A DNA stretch of 64,000 nucleotides from contig NZ_QJRG01000033.1 in assembly GCF_004025535.1 (NCBI RefSeq), forward strand, positions 62,001 through 126,000, in the 5' to 3' direction. Shown here one piece after another: positions 19,103 to 28,647 of this stretch. The DNA comes from Pseudomonas alkylphenolica. Its GTDB lineage: Bacteria; Pseudomonadota; Gammaproteobacteria; Pseudomonadales; Pseudomonadaceae. The number at the start of each line of letters is the position of its first letter. The first letter of the stretch is position 1. The notes under the pieces were generated by a model. The model saw only the letters and a program-made list of their open reading frames with translations. It did no database searches and was not told the DNA's origin. Both the position numbers and the translations under genes were made by a program.

Positions 19103-20447
19103 CAAGGGTGCTCCGTGAGCGGGCGTCTAACAGTGCGCCGGCTTCTTTCAGTGTGAGGTTGCGTGCGCGCAGGCTGCCGAAACCCGGTTGGGCTGCGTCA
19201 CGCAGATACAAGTCATAGTGGCCCGGGCTTTGCGCCAGCAGGGTTGCCGGGGCGACGTGGGCCATGGCGCACGAGCGCGGGCAGCCGCTCAGGTGCACGC
19301 TGGCCGGAGCGCCGCGGGTGAGCAATGTGGCCAGTACCCGGGCGTCGCCCTTGGTCTCGGCCTGGGCCTTGGCGCAACCGGCCGAGCCCGTGCAAGCCAC
19401 CAGGCGGGTCAGCGATTCATCGGCCGAACACAGCAAGCCCAGTTGCGCCAGGCCGCTAGTCACGGCCGACGCATCGTGCCGGGCAATATTCGGCAATAGC
19501 AGGCTCTGCCACGGGGTAACGCGCAGGCTGCCATCGCCCAGTTCGCGGGCCAGCCGCGCAGCGCCACGCAGCATCGAAGGGTTCAGACGGCCCAACGGCG
19601 CTGCGGCACCGACAGCGCTCAAGCCCGATTGCAGCTGTGGATAAGTCCCCAGGTAGCCGCTACCTGCCGTTGCCTGGCGGCGCCATTGCTGTACGGCGTG
19701 GTCGCAACGGATCTTCAGGCCTAAGCCGGCGATGAAATCTTCCGGCGAACACTCCGTCAGCAACTGACGCATGCGCGTTTGCTCAGGCCGGGCCAGTTCA
19801 AGAAACCGATTGAGCACTGCCAGCACCAAAGCATGCCCCTGCACCAAGGGCACGGCGCCCAACGGCGCATCGTGTGCAGGGCAACCCGCCAGGCCAAACG
19901 CCAGCCATGGCTCACCATCCAGCTGCAGGGCACCGAGCCATAGGTCGTGGGGGTGTTCGAGCATCGCCAGGCCTTCACCACCGTCTACTTGCACGGCGAA
20001 CTTGGCCGAGAGCTGATGCAGGCGTGGCGTGGTCTCAAGCGTCTGCAACAGTTGCTCCGCCAGAGGGCGGGTGTCGAACAGCATCTGCGGATCAACACCT
20101 GCCATTGGGCTGAGCATCAGGTTTCGGACATCGTCAGCCGCAGCATCGCGCGGCCCCAGCCCTGCTGCCAGCAACTGCTCGATCAACCCGGCCTGCTCGC
20201 TGCCAATGCCGCGGATCTGCAAGTTGCCCCGGTTGGTGGCCTCGATCTCGCCGCCGGCAAAACGCTCGGCAGCAGTGGCGACGGCGTCAGCCTGGTCAGC
20301 CGTGAGCGCACCACCGGCCAGCTTGATCCGGCAGATGCCGCCGTCTTTGGCCTGGACAATACGCAGCAACCCCGGGCAAGCCGAGGGGCGTAGCGAAACC
20401 TGGGGCTGGCGGGCCGAAAAAGGCTCGTTCAAAAGGTCACCCGACAA
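19095..20447 (-). CDS. cobG: Precorrin-3B synthase
   Basis: Oxygen-dependent hydroxylation and lactone formation from precorrin-3A, the step that marks the aerobic cobalamin route. The 450-codon frame shows the nitrite/sulfite reductase-like build: an N-terminal ferredoxin-like half-domain (RPSACPGLLRIVQAKDGGIC), and a 4Fe-4S/siroheme-type cluster motif with cysteines in ACTGSAGC and GCPRSC (about 351-358 and 388-393). The start is uncertain: the longest frame begins with TTG at 20447 and lacks a good ribosome site, so a start a few codons downstream is possible. It is divergent from cobL across about 100 bases. Confidence 0.93.
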   Translation of the reverse strand: MSGDLLNEPFSARQPQVSLRPSACPGLLRIVQAKDGGICRIKLAGGALTADQADAVATAAERFAGGEIEATNRGNLQIRGIGSEQAGLIEQLLAAGLGPRDAAADDVRNLMLSPMAGVDPQMLFDTRPLAEQLLQTLETTPRLHQLSAKFAVQVDGGEGLAMLEHPHDLWLGALQLDGEPWLAFGLAGCPAHDAPLGAVPLVQGHALVLAVLNRFLELARPEQTRMRQLLTECSPEDFIAGLGLKIRCDHAVQQWRRQATAGSGYLGTYPQLQSGLSAVGAAAPLGRLNPSMLRGAARLARELGDGSLRVTPWQSLLLPNIARHDASAVTSGLAQLGLLCSADESLTRLVACTGSAGCAKAQAETKGDARVLATLLTRGAPASVHLSGCPRSCAMAHVAPATLLAQSPGHYDLYLRDAAQPGFGSLRARNLTLKEAGALLDARSRSTLDD

Positions 20448-20549
20448 TCGTGAAAAGGCACTTCAGTGTAGAAGGCGCGGTATTATGCCTGCTTTGTCCG
20501 AAGGCATGAAAAGCCTGCCGGTCGGATTGCCGGGTATTGAGGAAAACGC

Positions 20550-21761
20550 ATGTCGCCGTGGCTGACGGTAGTAGGTATCGGTGAAGACGGTTTTAGTGGC
20601 CTGGGCAAGCAGGCCCGGCGCGCACTGCTGGGCGCATCGAAAGTATTTGGCGGCCAGCGTCAGCTGGATCTGCTACCGCATTGCATGCGTGGCGAACGCC
20701 TGTTGTGGCCCAGCCCGTTCTCCCTCGCGCCCGTGCTGGCCCTGCGCGGTGAGCCGGTGTGTGTACTGGCCAGCGGTGACCCGATGTTCTTCGGCGTGGG
20801 CGCCAGCCTTGCCCGCCAGCTCAACGTAGACGAGATGAGCGTGTTGCCGATGCCGTCCTCCTGCACGCTGGCTGCCGCCCGCCTGGGTTGGCCGCTGCAG
20901 GAGGTGACGATTGTGTCGGTGGTGGCTCGTCCCCTCGCCGCGCTCAACGCCCATCTGTACAGCGGCGTGCGTTTGCTGGTGCTGAGTAACGATGGCAGCA
21001 GCCCGGCCGCCATTGCCGCCCAGTTGCGTGAGCGCGGCTTTGGCCCGAGCCGGGTGCAGGTCTTCGAGCACCTTGGCGCAGCGGCCGAACGCCGCCTTGA
21101 GGGCACGGCCGAGCACTGGCCACACGAACACGTTGCCGACTTGAACCTGGTGGCCGTCGAGTGCCGGGCGGCCACCGATGCGCCGCGCCTATCGCCGCTG
21201 GCAGGCTTGCCGGACACCGCCTTCCGGCACGACGGTCAGCTGACCAAACGTGACGTTCGCGCCATCACCCTCGCCCGCCTCGCACCACAACCGGGCGAGC
21301 TGCTCTGGGATGTCGGCGCCGGCAGCGGCTCGATCGGCATCGAGTGGATGCGCGCTCACCCCAGTTGCCGCGCGCTGGCTATCGAGTCCGATGAAGGTCG
21401 CCAACAGCTCATCGAACATAACCGCGACGCCCTTGGCGTCCCCGGCCTGCAACTGGTCCGCGGCCGCGCACCGCTGGCGCTGGCCGGCCTGGAGCGCCCC
21501 GATGCAGTGTTCATCGGCGGTGGCGTCACCCGTGAAGGTGTCCTGCAACACTGCTGGCAGCAACTGCGTCCGGGCGGGCGACTGGTGGCCAATGCCGTGA
21601 CCCTGCAGAGCGAGCTGGCGCTGGTCAGCTGGCGCGAGCAGCATGGTGGTGAGCTGACCCGTATCCACATCGCCCACGCCCAACCGCTGGGCGATTTCGA
21701 TACCTGGCGTCAGGCCTTGCCGATCACCCTGTTAGAAGCGGTCAAACCCCTTGATGCGTGA
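20550..21761 (+). CDS. cobL: Precorrin-6Y C5,15-methyltransferase (decarboxylating)
   Basis: Methylates C5 and C15 and decarboxylates the C12 acetate. At 403 residues it is a CbiE-CbiT fusion: an N-terminal tetrapyrrole methylase (about 1-200; [33 protein letters not shown]) and a C-terminal Rossmann methyltransferase (about 215-403; [18 protein letters not shown] at about 251, VFIGGG at about 325). cbiD starts eight bases before its stop. It is divergent from cobG, so the two cob operons share a regulatory gap of about 100 bases. Confidence 0.96.
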   Translation: MSPWLTVVGIGEDGFSGLGKQARRALLGASKVFGGQRQLDLLPHCMRGERLLWPSPFSLAPVLALRGEPVCVLASGDPMFFGVGASLARQLNVDEMSVLPMPSSCTLAAARLGWPLQEVTIVSVVARPLAALNAHLYSGVRLLVLSNDGSSPAAIAAQLRERGFGPSRVQVFEHLGAAAERRLEGTAEHWPHEHVADLNLVAVECRAATDAPRLSPLAGLPDTAFRHDGQLTKRDVRAITLARLAPQPGELLWDVGAGSGSIGIEWMRAHPSCRALAIESDEGRQQLIEHNRDALGVPGLQLVRGRAPLALAGLERPDAVFIGGGVTREGVLQHCWQQLRPGGRLVANAVTLQSELALVSWREQHGGELTRIHIAHAQPLGDFDTWRQALPITLLEAVKPLDA

Positions 21762-22851
21762 CGAGACCCAGGAACAACCGGCGCCACTGCGCAGCGGCCT
21801 GACCACCGGCAGCTGCGCTACGGCCACCAGCCTTGCTGCGGCGCGCCTGCTGCTGAGCGGTGTTGCCCATGACGCCGTGCAGATCACCCTGCCCAAGGGC
21901 AAGCAGGTGCAGATGCGCCTCGAATTCTGCCGCCTACATGAAAGCGGCGCCGAAGCGGGCACCCTCAAGGATGCGGGTGACGATCCGGATGTCACCCACG
22001 GCGCACTGATCTACAGCCGCGTGCGCCTGTTCCCCGAGCCCGGTGTGCGCTTTGTCGCAGGCCACGGTGTTGGCACCGTGACACGTCCCGGCCTGGTCCT
22101 CGCCGTCGGCGAGCCGGCAATTAACCCCGTGCCGCGGCGGATGATGAACGAACACCTGCAGCGGCTGGCCGATGAGTGCGGCTACACGGGCGGCTTTGAG
22201 GTGACGGTAAATGTGCAGGATGGCGAACAGCTCGCACTGAAAACCATGAACCCGCGCCTGGGCATTCTTGGCGGCCTGTCGATTCTCGGCACCAGCGGTA
22301 TCGTCCGACCCTTTTCCTGCTCGGCCTACATTGCCTCGATCCATCAGGGCATCGATGTCGCCAAAACCAACGGCTACCTGCACATAGCAGCGTGCACCGG
22401 CAACGCCAGCGAAGACACCATGCGCCGGGTATACAACCTGCCGGAGATTGCCCTGATCGAGATGGGCGACTTTGTCGGCGCGGTACTCAAGCACCTGCGC
22501 AAAGTCCCGGTGGATAAACTCAGCCTGTGCGGGGGCTTCGGCAAGATCAGCAAGCTCGCGGCCGGGCACATGGACCTGCACAGCCGACACTCCAGCATCG
22601 ACCTGCCACAGTTGGCCGTATGGGCCGCGGCCATCGGTGCCGACAGTAACTTGCAAAGCGCGATCCGTCAGGCCAATACCAGCCAGCAAGCCCTGGCCCT
22701 GGCCAGTGCGGCAGGCATCGCCTTGGGTGATGCAGTGTGCGGCCATGCCCTGGCGTTCGCCCGCAGTGTGGTGCCGCCGCAGGTTCAGGTAGAGGTCTTC
22801 GCCATCGACCGTCAGGGCGGCATCGTGGGCCACGCAGGAACCTTTGAATGA
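21754..22851 (+). CDS. cbiD: Cobalt-precorrin-5B C1-methyltransferase
   Basis: C1 methylation and ring-contraction step as known from the anaerobic pathway. The 365-residue protein begins with the hallmark [18 protein letters not shown] (about 12-29) and contains [12 protein letters not shown] and [20 protein letters not shown] (about 168-187). ATG 21754 is preferred to the adjacent TTG at 21751. It overlaps cobL by eight bases and cobK by four (ATGA), so the three are coupled. Its presence next to oxygen-dependent cobG is a mixed-pathway arrangement. Confidence 0.95.
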   Translation: MRDETQEQPAPLRSGLTTGSCATATSLAAARLLLSGVAHDAVQITLPKGKQVQMRLEFCRLHESGAEAGTLKDAGDDPDVTHGALIYSRVRLFPEPGVRFVAGHGVGTVTRPGLVLAVGEPAINPVPRRMMNEHLQRLADECGYTGGFEVTVNVQDGEQLALKTMNPRLGILGGLSILGTSGIVRPFSCSAYIASIHQGIDVAKTNGYLHIAACTGNASEDTMRRVYNLPEIALIEMGDFVGAVLKHLRKVPVDKLSLCGGFGKISKLAAGHMDLHSRHSSIDLPQLAVWAAAIGADSNLQSAIRQANTSQQALALASAAGIALGDAVCGHALAFARSVVPPQVQVEVFAIDRQGGIVGHAGTFE

Positions 22852-23564
22852 AGCGTATTTTGTTGCTCGGTGGTATCACCGAGGCGTTGGCCATTGCCCG
22901 TACCCTGGGCCCTGAGCATGTCTACAGCCTGGCGGGCATCGGCCGGGTACCAGGCGATCTTGGCTGCCAGGTGCGGGTCGGCGGTTTTGGTGGCGCCGAG
23001 GGGTTGGCGACTTATCTGCATACCGAAAAAATCGACTTGCTGATCGACGCCACCCACCCCTATGCCGCCCAGATCAGCGCCAATGCTGCCCGCGCGGCAC
23101 AGCTCAGCGGCGTTCCCTGCTGGGCCTTGCGGCGTCCGGCCTGGCAGGCACAAGCCGGCGACGACTGGCGTGAAGTGGCCGGCTGGGCCGAGCTGATCGA
23201 AGCCCTGCGCCCATTCAGGCGCCCGCTGTTCACCCTGGGTCGCGAACCCTTGCAACACCTGGATGAAATCCCGCCCGAGCAGTTCTGGACCCTGCGCGCC
23301 CTGGAGGCCTGCCCCGGCAATGAGCGCTGCGAAGTGATTGGTGCGCGCGGGCCGTTTCATCTCGAAGACGAGCGCGCCCTGTTCGAGCGTCGGCAGATCG
23401 ACGTGTTGATCAGCAAGAACAGTGGCAGCACGGCGACCGAGCCCAAGCTCGACGTTGCGCGAGAGCGAGGGGTACCGGTACTGGTGTTGAAACGGCCTGA
23501 GCTGCCAGGGGTGGACCGGGAGTTCTTTGCGGTTGATGAGCTGGTTTCGGCACTCAACCTGTAA
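22848..23564 (+). CDS. cobK: Precorrin-6A reductase
   Basis: NADPH-dependent reduction of precorrin-6A to 6B (dihydro form). The 238-residue protein has the CobK/CbiJ signatures [17 protein letters not shown] (3-19), [18 protein letters not shown] (about 67-84), a central LGREPL, and [20 protein letters not shown] (about 186-205) near the C-terminus. It begins at an ATG overlapping the cbiD stop and is the last gene of cobL-cbiD-cobK. Confidence 0.96.
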   Translation: MKRILLLGGITEALAIARTLGPEHVYSLAGIGRVPGDLGCQVRVGGFGGAEGLATYLHTEKIDLLIDATHPYAAQISANAARAAQLSGVPCWALRRPAWQAQAGDDWREVAGWAELIEALRPFRRPLFTLGREPLQHLDEIPPEQFWTLRALEACPGNERCEVIGARGPFHLEDERALFERRQIDVLISKNSGSTATEPKLDVARERGVPVLVLKRPELPGVDREFFAVDELVSALNL

Positions 23565-23655
23565 CTTCAGGCCCTGTTTCAGAATATTCTGATTAGCCCA
23601 GCCGCCACGCATTGACATAGACTGCCCGCTTCTCCCCCTGGAAGAATTCGCCCAT

Positions 23656-24093
23656 ATGGACATGCAATGGTGGATCTGGCTGGTGTTCGGGTTCGGCCTG
23701 ATTGCGCTCGAGCTCGTGCTGCCGACCTTCTTCATTCTCTGGTTCGGCATTGGCGCCGTGCTTGTGTCGCTCATCGCCTTCCTGGCCCCGAGCCTGCAGC
23801 TCGACATGCAGGTGCTGCTGTGGGTGGCGCTCTCGTCTGTCACCACGTTCCTGTGGTTCAAGGTGTTTCGCAAGAAGAAGCCGGAAACCCGCTGGACCGC
23901 CGATGACGTCATCGGCGAAGTCGGTCTGTTGACCGCCTCGGTCTCCGAATTCCAGAAAGGCCGCGTGCGCTTTCAAAAGCCCATCCTCGGCAACGAGGAG
24001 TGGGTCTGTATAGCCGACAGCGCAATACCCTCCGGCGAGCGCGTGCGCATCGCTGCCATCGAAGGCAATACCGCCCGGGTAACCCGGGCCTGA
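23656..24093 (+). CDS. NfeD-family membrane protein
   Basis: A 145-residue short-form NfeD protein: two or three hydrophobic helices (about 3-75, with IALELVLPTFFILWFGIGAV) followed by a C-terminal OB-fold domain (about 90-145; GRVRFQKPILGNEEW and ERVRIAAIEGN). NfeD proteins of this type partner with SPFH/stomatin-like proteins in membrane microdomains. The SPFH gene follows 22 bases downstream, which supports a pair. No protease domain is present. Confidence 0.9.
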   Translation: MDMQWWIWLVFGFGLIALELVLPTFFILWFGIGAVLVSLIAFLAPSLQLDMQVLLWVALSSVTTFLWFKVFRKKKPETRWTADDVIGEVGLLTASVSEFQKGRVRFQKPILGNEEWVCIADSAIPSGERVRIAAIEGNTARVTRA

Positions 24094-24115
24094 TCAGCAA
24101 AGGAAGCACTGCCCC

Positions 24116-24973
24116 ATGACCAGCCTCATCGTCGCCGGCACGATCGCCGCATTCGTCATCATCACCCTGTTCAAGGGGGTGCGCATCGTGCCCCAGGGCG
24201 AAGAGTGGATCGTCGAGCGTCTCGGCCGTTATCACAACACCCTCAAGCCCGGCTTGAACATCGTCATTCCGTACATGGACGTGGTGTCCTACCGCCTGCC
24301 CACCAAGGACATCATCCTCGACGTGCAGCAACAGGAAATCATCACCCGCGACAACGCCGTCATCGTCGCCAACGCCCTGTGCTTTGCCAAGGTGGTCGAC
24401 CCGCAGAAAGCCGCCTACGGCGTACAGGACTTTTCGTTTGCGGTGACCAGCCTGACCATGACCTCGCTGCGCGCCATCGTCGGTGCCATGGACCTCGACG
24501 AAGCACTCTCCAGCCGCGAGCAGATCAAGGCCCGCCTGCGTGAAGCGATGTCCGAACAAACCGAAGACTGGGGCGTGACAGTACGTTCGGTAGAGATCCA
24601 GGACATCAAGCCTTCGGAAAACATGCAGCGCGCCATGGAACGCCAGGCTGCCGCCGAGCGCGAACGAAAAGCCGACGTCACCCGTGCCGAAGGCAACAAG
24701 CAGGCGGCGATTCTCGAAGCTGAAGCACGCCTGCAATCGGCCCGGCTCGATGCCGAAGCACAAATCAGCCTGGCCGAGGCCTCGGCGCGCTCGATCACCC
24801 TGGTACGCGATGCCGTAGGCAGCGAAATCACCCCGGCGATGTATCTGCTGGGCGAGCGCTACATCGGCGCCATGGAAAATCTGGCCGGCAGCGACAACGC
24901 CAAGGTCGTGGTGCTTCCGGCCGACCTGCAGGAAACCGTGCGCGGGTTGATGGGCCGCAACAAGGCGAGCTGA
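24116..24973 (+). CDS. SPFH/Band 7 (stomatin-like) membrane protein
   Basis: A 285-residue protein with an N-terminal membrane helix (about 4-22), an SPFH domain (about 25-195; VPQGEEWIVERLGRYHNTLK, DVQQQEIITRDNAV) and an Ala/Glu/Arg-rich coiled coil (about 190-250) for oligomerisation. It resembles QmcA/HflK-like scaffold proteins. Pairing with the NfeD gene is the classic nfeD-SPFH operon, implicated in membrane organisation or quality control. The exact client is unknown. Confidence 0.92.
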   Translation: MTSLIVAGTIAAFVIITLFKGVRIVPQGEEWIVERLGRYHNTLKPGLNIVIPYMDVVSYRLPTKDIILDVQQQEIITRDNAVIVANALCFAKVVDPQKAAYGVQDFSFAVTSLTMTSLRAIVGAMDLDEALSSREQIKARLREAMSEQTEDWGVTVRSVEIQDIKPSENMQRAMERQAAAERERKADVTRAEGNKQAAILEAEARLQSARLDAEAQISLAEASARSITLVRDAVGSEITPAMYLLGERYIGAMENLAGSDNAKVVVLPADLQETVRGLMGRNKAS

Positions 24974-25072
24974 TGAGTCCCCGTCGGGGTGTGGCACTTC
25001 ACCGCACCCCTGATAATTTGTCCTACACTCAGCGTTACAATAGCCACCACTTGATGCCTGACCGGATCCTCC

Positions 25073-25465
25073 ATGCCCTCACATCGGCCCGCCATTGCCT
25101 GGATTGCCTGCTTCGCAGTGCTGTTCAACCTGCTGGCAATGCCATTGGCATCTGCGACGGGAAAAGGGCCGGCCGAACAACTGTTGTGGGGCGCTTTCTG
25201 TTCGAGTGTCAGCGCCAAGGCATCACCCGCGGTCATGGCCTTGGGCAAGATCGATATTGGCCAGCAGGGTGACGACCACGCCAGCATGCAGCACTGCTGG
25301 TGCTGCTCCGGTACGGCGCCGCTGCTGGCACTGCCCGGGCACCCGCCGCAACTGCTCCCGACCCTGGCGTGGATGAGTGCACAGGCGCCACCGCTCACGG
25401 CCTACCAGCCTACGCCGCGCCAGCAATGGCCGTCGCTCAACCCGCGCGCCTCCCCTCTGGTCTGA
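25073..25465 (+). CDS. DUF2946-family protein, copper-associated
   Basis: A 130-residue protein with an N-terminal hydrophobic signal segment (about 8-29) and the DUF2946 hallmark of a short Cys cluster (MQHCWCCSG, about 72-80) in a His/Cys-containing stretch, with a Pro-rich tail. The biochemical role is unknown, but the family typically lies beside copper receptors and PCu(A)C chaperones, as here. It begins the copper-related run on the + strand. Confidence 0.82.
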   Translation: MPSHRPAIAWIACFAVLFNLLAMPLASATGKGPAEQLLWGAFCSSVSAKASPAVMALGKIDIGQQGDDHASMQHCWCCSGTAPLLALPGHPPQLLPTLAWMSAQAPPLTAYQPTPRQQWPSLNPRASPLV

Positions 25466-25511
25466 GTTCACTCCGCTTACCGCTGCGAACTCAATCGACT
25501 GGAGTACACCC

Positions 25512-25991
25512 ATGTTCAAGAACGCCCTGCTGCTGGCTACCCTGCTGCTGCCCGCAACCTTTGCCATCGCCCACGAGTACACCAAGGGCGACTTGCATAT
25601 CGCCCACCCGTGGTCGCAAGAGCTGCCGCCCAACGCCCCTAACGTGGCGGCCTATTTCATCATCCACAACAACGGCAGCAGCGACGACACACTGACAGGT
25701 GTCGACAGCCCGATCAGCGCCGAGGCCCAGTTGCATGAACATGTGCACAAGGACGGTTTGATGAAAATGCAGCAGGTGCAGCGCGTTGACATACCTGCCG
25801 GCAAAGACCTGGTGTTCGCCCCCAGCGCCTACCATGTCATGCTCTTGAACCCCACTGATCGCAGCCTGCTGACGGACGGCAAGCGTTTCCCGCTGACCCT
25901 GCACTTCGCCAAAGCCGGTGACGTCACTGTCGAAGTGCTGGTGCAGAAGCAGGCGCCCGAAAACAACGATCACACCGAACACAGCCACTGA
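25512..25991 (+). CDS. Periplasmic copper chaperone, PCu(A)C family
   Basis: A 159-residue secreted protein with a signal peptide (about 1-20, ending AIAHEY). The copper-binding H/M pattern is intact: HEHVHKDGLMKMQQV (about 78-92) and YHVMLLNP (about 117-124), with a His-rich C-terminus. PCu(A)C proteins hand Cu(I) to cytochrome oxidase CuA sites or buffer periplasmic copper. The ATG at 25512 is preceded by GGAGT; the longer upstream frame lacks a signal peptide. It is flanked by two DUF2946 genes. Confidence 0.94.
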   Translation: MFKNALLLATLLLPATFAIAHEYTKGDLHIAHPWSQELPPNAPNVAAYFIIHNNGSSDDTLTGVDSPISAEAQLHEHVHKDGLMKMQQVQRVDIPAGKDLVFAPSAYHVMLLNPTDRSLLTDGKRFPLTLHFAKAGDVTVEVLVQKQAPENNDHTEHSH

Positions 25992-26010
25992 TCGCTGAGC
26001 GCTGCTCATC

Positions 26011-26439
26011 ATGAGCCTCGTGCAGAACCGCCTCACCCGCCCCGCCCGCCCTGACCTGAAACGGGCGCGCGGCAGCTGGTTGAGCCTGTTCGCCATGTTG
26101 ATGATCTTTATCGGCCCGCTGGTTTCCCAGTCGATGCCGATGGATCACCGTGCCATGCCGGCAGGCATGGGCATGGGCATGTCCATGGAAAGCAGCGCTG
26201 ATTGCCACAGCGACGGTCACCACAGCAGCAGCCCTTCACTGCAGGTGATCTGGGAGAAGTGTGGCTATTGCAGCCTGTTCTTCCACTGCCCTGCACTGCC
26301 CCAGGCCCTGAGCCTGCTCAATACCGAAGCCGCGCCAGCTACCACCACACTGGCGGTACAGCCCCGTCACGGCTACGCCCGGCAGACGGTTTTCCCCGGC
26401 GCTCGCACCCGCGCACCGCCCGCCCTCATCGTCGTCTGA
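26011..26439 (+). CDS. Second DUF2946-family protein, Met/His-rich
   Basis: A 142-residue protein with one hydrophobic segment (SLFAMLMIFIGPLVSQSM, about 25-42) followed by a metal-ligand-rich stretch, PMDHRAMPAGMGMGMSM then DCHSDGHH (about 43-70), and a Cys motif KCGYCSLFFHC (about 83-93). Met, His and Cys density fits copper binding in the periplasm. It starts 19 bases after the chaperone gene and 80 bases before the TonB receptor, so it is likely in the same operon. Confidence 0.82.
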   Translation: MSLVQNRLTRPARPDLKRARGSWLSLFAMLMIFIGPLVSQSMPMDHRAMPAGMGMGMSMESSADCHSDGHHSSSPSLQVIWEKCGYCSLFFHCPALPQALSLLNTEAAPATTTLAVQPRHGYARQTVFPGARTRAPPALIVV

Positions 26440-26519
26440 ATTCACCTGTCGCGTTTTCCGGTCCGGCCTGTTGCCGACGACCGTGTGCGCCTTCATGACT
26501 GATCGATGTTGGAATCACT

Positions 26520-28586
26520 ATGTCCAGCTGTACTGCTGTCTTTCGTCCCTCCGTGCGTGGGACCTTTGTCGCGATTTGCGGCACCTTGCTCAGCCCCTTG
26601 GCCCTGGCCGCAAGCCAGGCCGCCGACGAGCAGGCGCACGAGCATGCCGAACTGAGTCCGACGGTGATAACCGCCGTGGCCCCCAGCTCGCCATTGACCA
26701 TCGTTACCAACCCCAAAGACCCGCGCCAACCGGTACCGGCCAGCGACGGTGCCGACTATCTGAAGACCATCCCTGGTTTTTCCGCAATTCGCGCCGGTGG
26801 CACCAACGGTGACCCGGTGCTGCGCGGCATGTTCGGCTCGCGCCTGAACATCCTCACCAACGGCGGCGTAATGCTGGGTGCCTGCCCGAACCGTATGGAC
26901 GTCCCCACTTCCTACATTTCACCGGAAACCTATGACCGCCTGACCGTGATCAAAGGCCCGCAAAGCGTGATCTGGGGCCCGGGTGCCTCCGCCGGCACCA
27001 TTTTGTTTGATCGGGAACCCGAGCAATTCGGCGCGCTGGGCAGCCGGGTCAATGCCAGCCTGCTCGCCGGCTCCAACGGCCGCTTCGACAAGGTGCTCGA
27101 CACAGCCGCAGGCAATCAGTCGGGCTACGCACGCTTTGTCGGCAACCAGTCGCATTCGGACGACTACGAAGACGGCAACGGCGATACCGTGCCGTCGCGC
27201 TGGGACAAGTGGAACGGAGATGTCGCCCTCGGCTGGACCCCGGATGCCGACACGCTGGTGGAGCTCACCGCGGGCAAGGGCGACGGCGAAGCCCGTTATG
27301 CCGGGCGCGGCATGGACGGCTCGCAGTTCAAGCGCGAAAGCCTCGGGTTGCGCTTCGAAAAGTCCAACATTGGCGAAGTCTGGGACAAGCTTGAAGCGCA
27401 GGTCTACTACAACTACGCCGACCATGTGATGGACAACTACAGTCTGCGCACGCCTTCAGGCATGGGCATGATGGGCATGCCCATGGTCAGCAATGTCGAC
27501 CGCCGTACACTGGGTGGCCGGATCAAAGGCACCTGGCGCTGGGACGAGCTGCAACTGATCGCCGGTGTCGACGCGCAATCCAATGAGCATCGCCAGCGCG
27601 GCGGCATGGGCATCGATGTGCACAAGCACATGCCGTGGACCAAGGACGCCGACTTCCACAACTACGGCGTGTTCGGCGAGCTGACTTGGTACGCCGCCGA
27701 TCAGGACCGCCTGATCACCGGCGCACGCCTGGACCGCGCCTCGGCCAAGGACTACCGGGACACCAGTGCCACCCGCAATGATACCCGTGCAGACACCCTG
27801 CCCAGCGGCTTCGTGCGCTACGAACACGACCTGCTGGAAATCCCCGCCACCACCTACATAGGCCTGGGCCACGCCGAGCGTTTCCCCGACTACTGGGAAC
27901 TGTTCTCGCCCAAGTCGGGGCCGGCCGGTTCGGTTAATGCCTTCGACAGCATCAAGCCGGAAAAAACCACCCAGCTCGACTTCGGCATCCAGTACCAGAC
28001 CGACGACCTGCAAGCCTGGGCTTCGGGCTATGTCGGGCAGATCCGCGACTACATCCTGTTCGACTACCGCACCGACATGATGGGCATGAGCAGCAGCCGG
28101 GCGCAGAACGTGGATGCGCGGATCATGGGCGGCGAACTCGGCGCCGCGTACAGGCTGACGTCCAACTGGAAAGCCGATGCAACCCTGGCCTACGCCTGGG
28201 GCAAGAACAGCAGCGACGGCAAGGCACTGCCGCAAATGCCGCCGCTGGAGAGCCGCCTGGGCCTGACCTACAGCCGTGACGACTGGAGCGCCGGTGCCCT
28301 GTGGCGCGTCGTCGCCGCACAAAATCGCATTGCCGAGAACTACGGCAACGTGGTCGGCAAGGACTACGAGAAGAGCGCAGGTTTCGGCGTGTTCTCGTTC
28401 AACGGCAGCTACCGGGTCAGTAAAAACCTCAAGCTCAGTGCCGGCGTCGACAACCTGTTCGACAAGGCCTACGCCGAGCACCTGAACCTGGCAGGCAATG
28501 CCGGGTTCGGCTACCCGGCCACTGATCCACAGGCAATCAACGAACCAGGGCGCACGCTCTGGACCAAGGTCGACCTGAGTTTCTGA
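26520..28586 (+). CDS. oprC: TonB-dependent copper receptor (OprC/NosA type)
   Basis: Outer-membrane beta-barrel of 688 residues. The signal peptide is about 1-31. The plug domain (about 45-165) carries GGTNGDPVLRGMFGSRLNIL, GACPNRMDVPTSYISPETYD and VIKGPQSVIWGPGASAG, blocks typical of the copper-receptor branch. A Met-rich loop (GMGMMGMPM, about 317-325) and a further MMGMSSS fit Cu binding. The barrel ends in a C-terminal Phe (KVDLSF), as needed for outer-membrane insertion. OprC of P. aeruginosa and NosA of P. stutzeri are named members. The upstream chaperone and DUF2946 genes support copper uptake. Confidence 0.93.
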   Translation: MSSCTAVFRPSVRGTFVAICGTLLSPLALAASQAADEQAHEHAELSPTVITAVAPSSPLTIVTNPKDPRQPVPASDGADYLKTIPGFSAIRAGGTNGDPVLRGMFGSRLNILTNGGVMLGACPNRMDVPTSYISPETYDRLTVIKGPQSVIWGPGASAGTILFDREPEQFGALGSRVNASLLAGSNGRFDKVLDTAAGNQSGYARFVGNQSHSDDYEDGNGDTVPSRWDKWNGDVALGWTPDADTLVELTAGKGDGEARYAGRGMDGSQFKRESLGLRFEKSNIGEVWDKLEAQVYYNYADHVMDNYSLRTPSGMGMMGMPMVSNVDRRTLGGRIKGTWRWDELQLIAGVDAQSNEHRQRGGMGIDVHKHMPWTKDADFHNYGVFGELTWYAADQDRLITGARLDRASAKDYRDTSATRNDTRADTLPSGFVRYEHDLLEIPATTYIGLGHAERFPDYWELFSPKSGPAGSVNAFDSIKPEKTTQLDFGIQYQTDDLQAWASGYVGQIRDYILFDYRTDMMGMSSSRAQNVDARIMGGELGAAYRLTSNWKADATLAYAWGKNSSDGKALPQMPPLESRLGLTYSRDDWSAGALWRVVAAQNRIAENYGNVVGKDYEKSAGFGVFSFNGSYRVSKNLKLSAGVDNLFDKAYAEHLNLAGNAGFGYPATDPQAINEPGRTLWTKVDLSF

Positions 28587-28599
28587 TTCACCACCAAAG

Positions 28600-28618
28600 G
28601 CGCGATCAATGATCGCGC
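28600..28618 (+). other. Hairpin between oprC and the PepSY gene
   Basis: GCGCGATCA (28600-28608) and TGATCGCGC (28610-28618) are exact complements around a single base. Only two T follow, so it is not a convincing terminator. It may stabilise the oprC mRNA end. Confidence 0.4.
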
Positions 28619-28647
28619 TTACCCCAGGCAACATGGGAGCGCTTCAC

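Noticed and set aside
20448..20549. Cobalamin riboswitch between cobG and cobL
   Set aside because: The gap is only about 100 bases, too short for the roughly 200-base element, and no B12-box-like sequence was seen.
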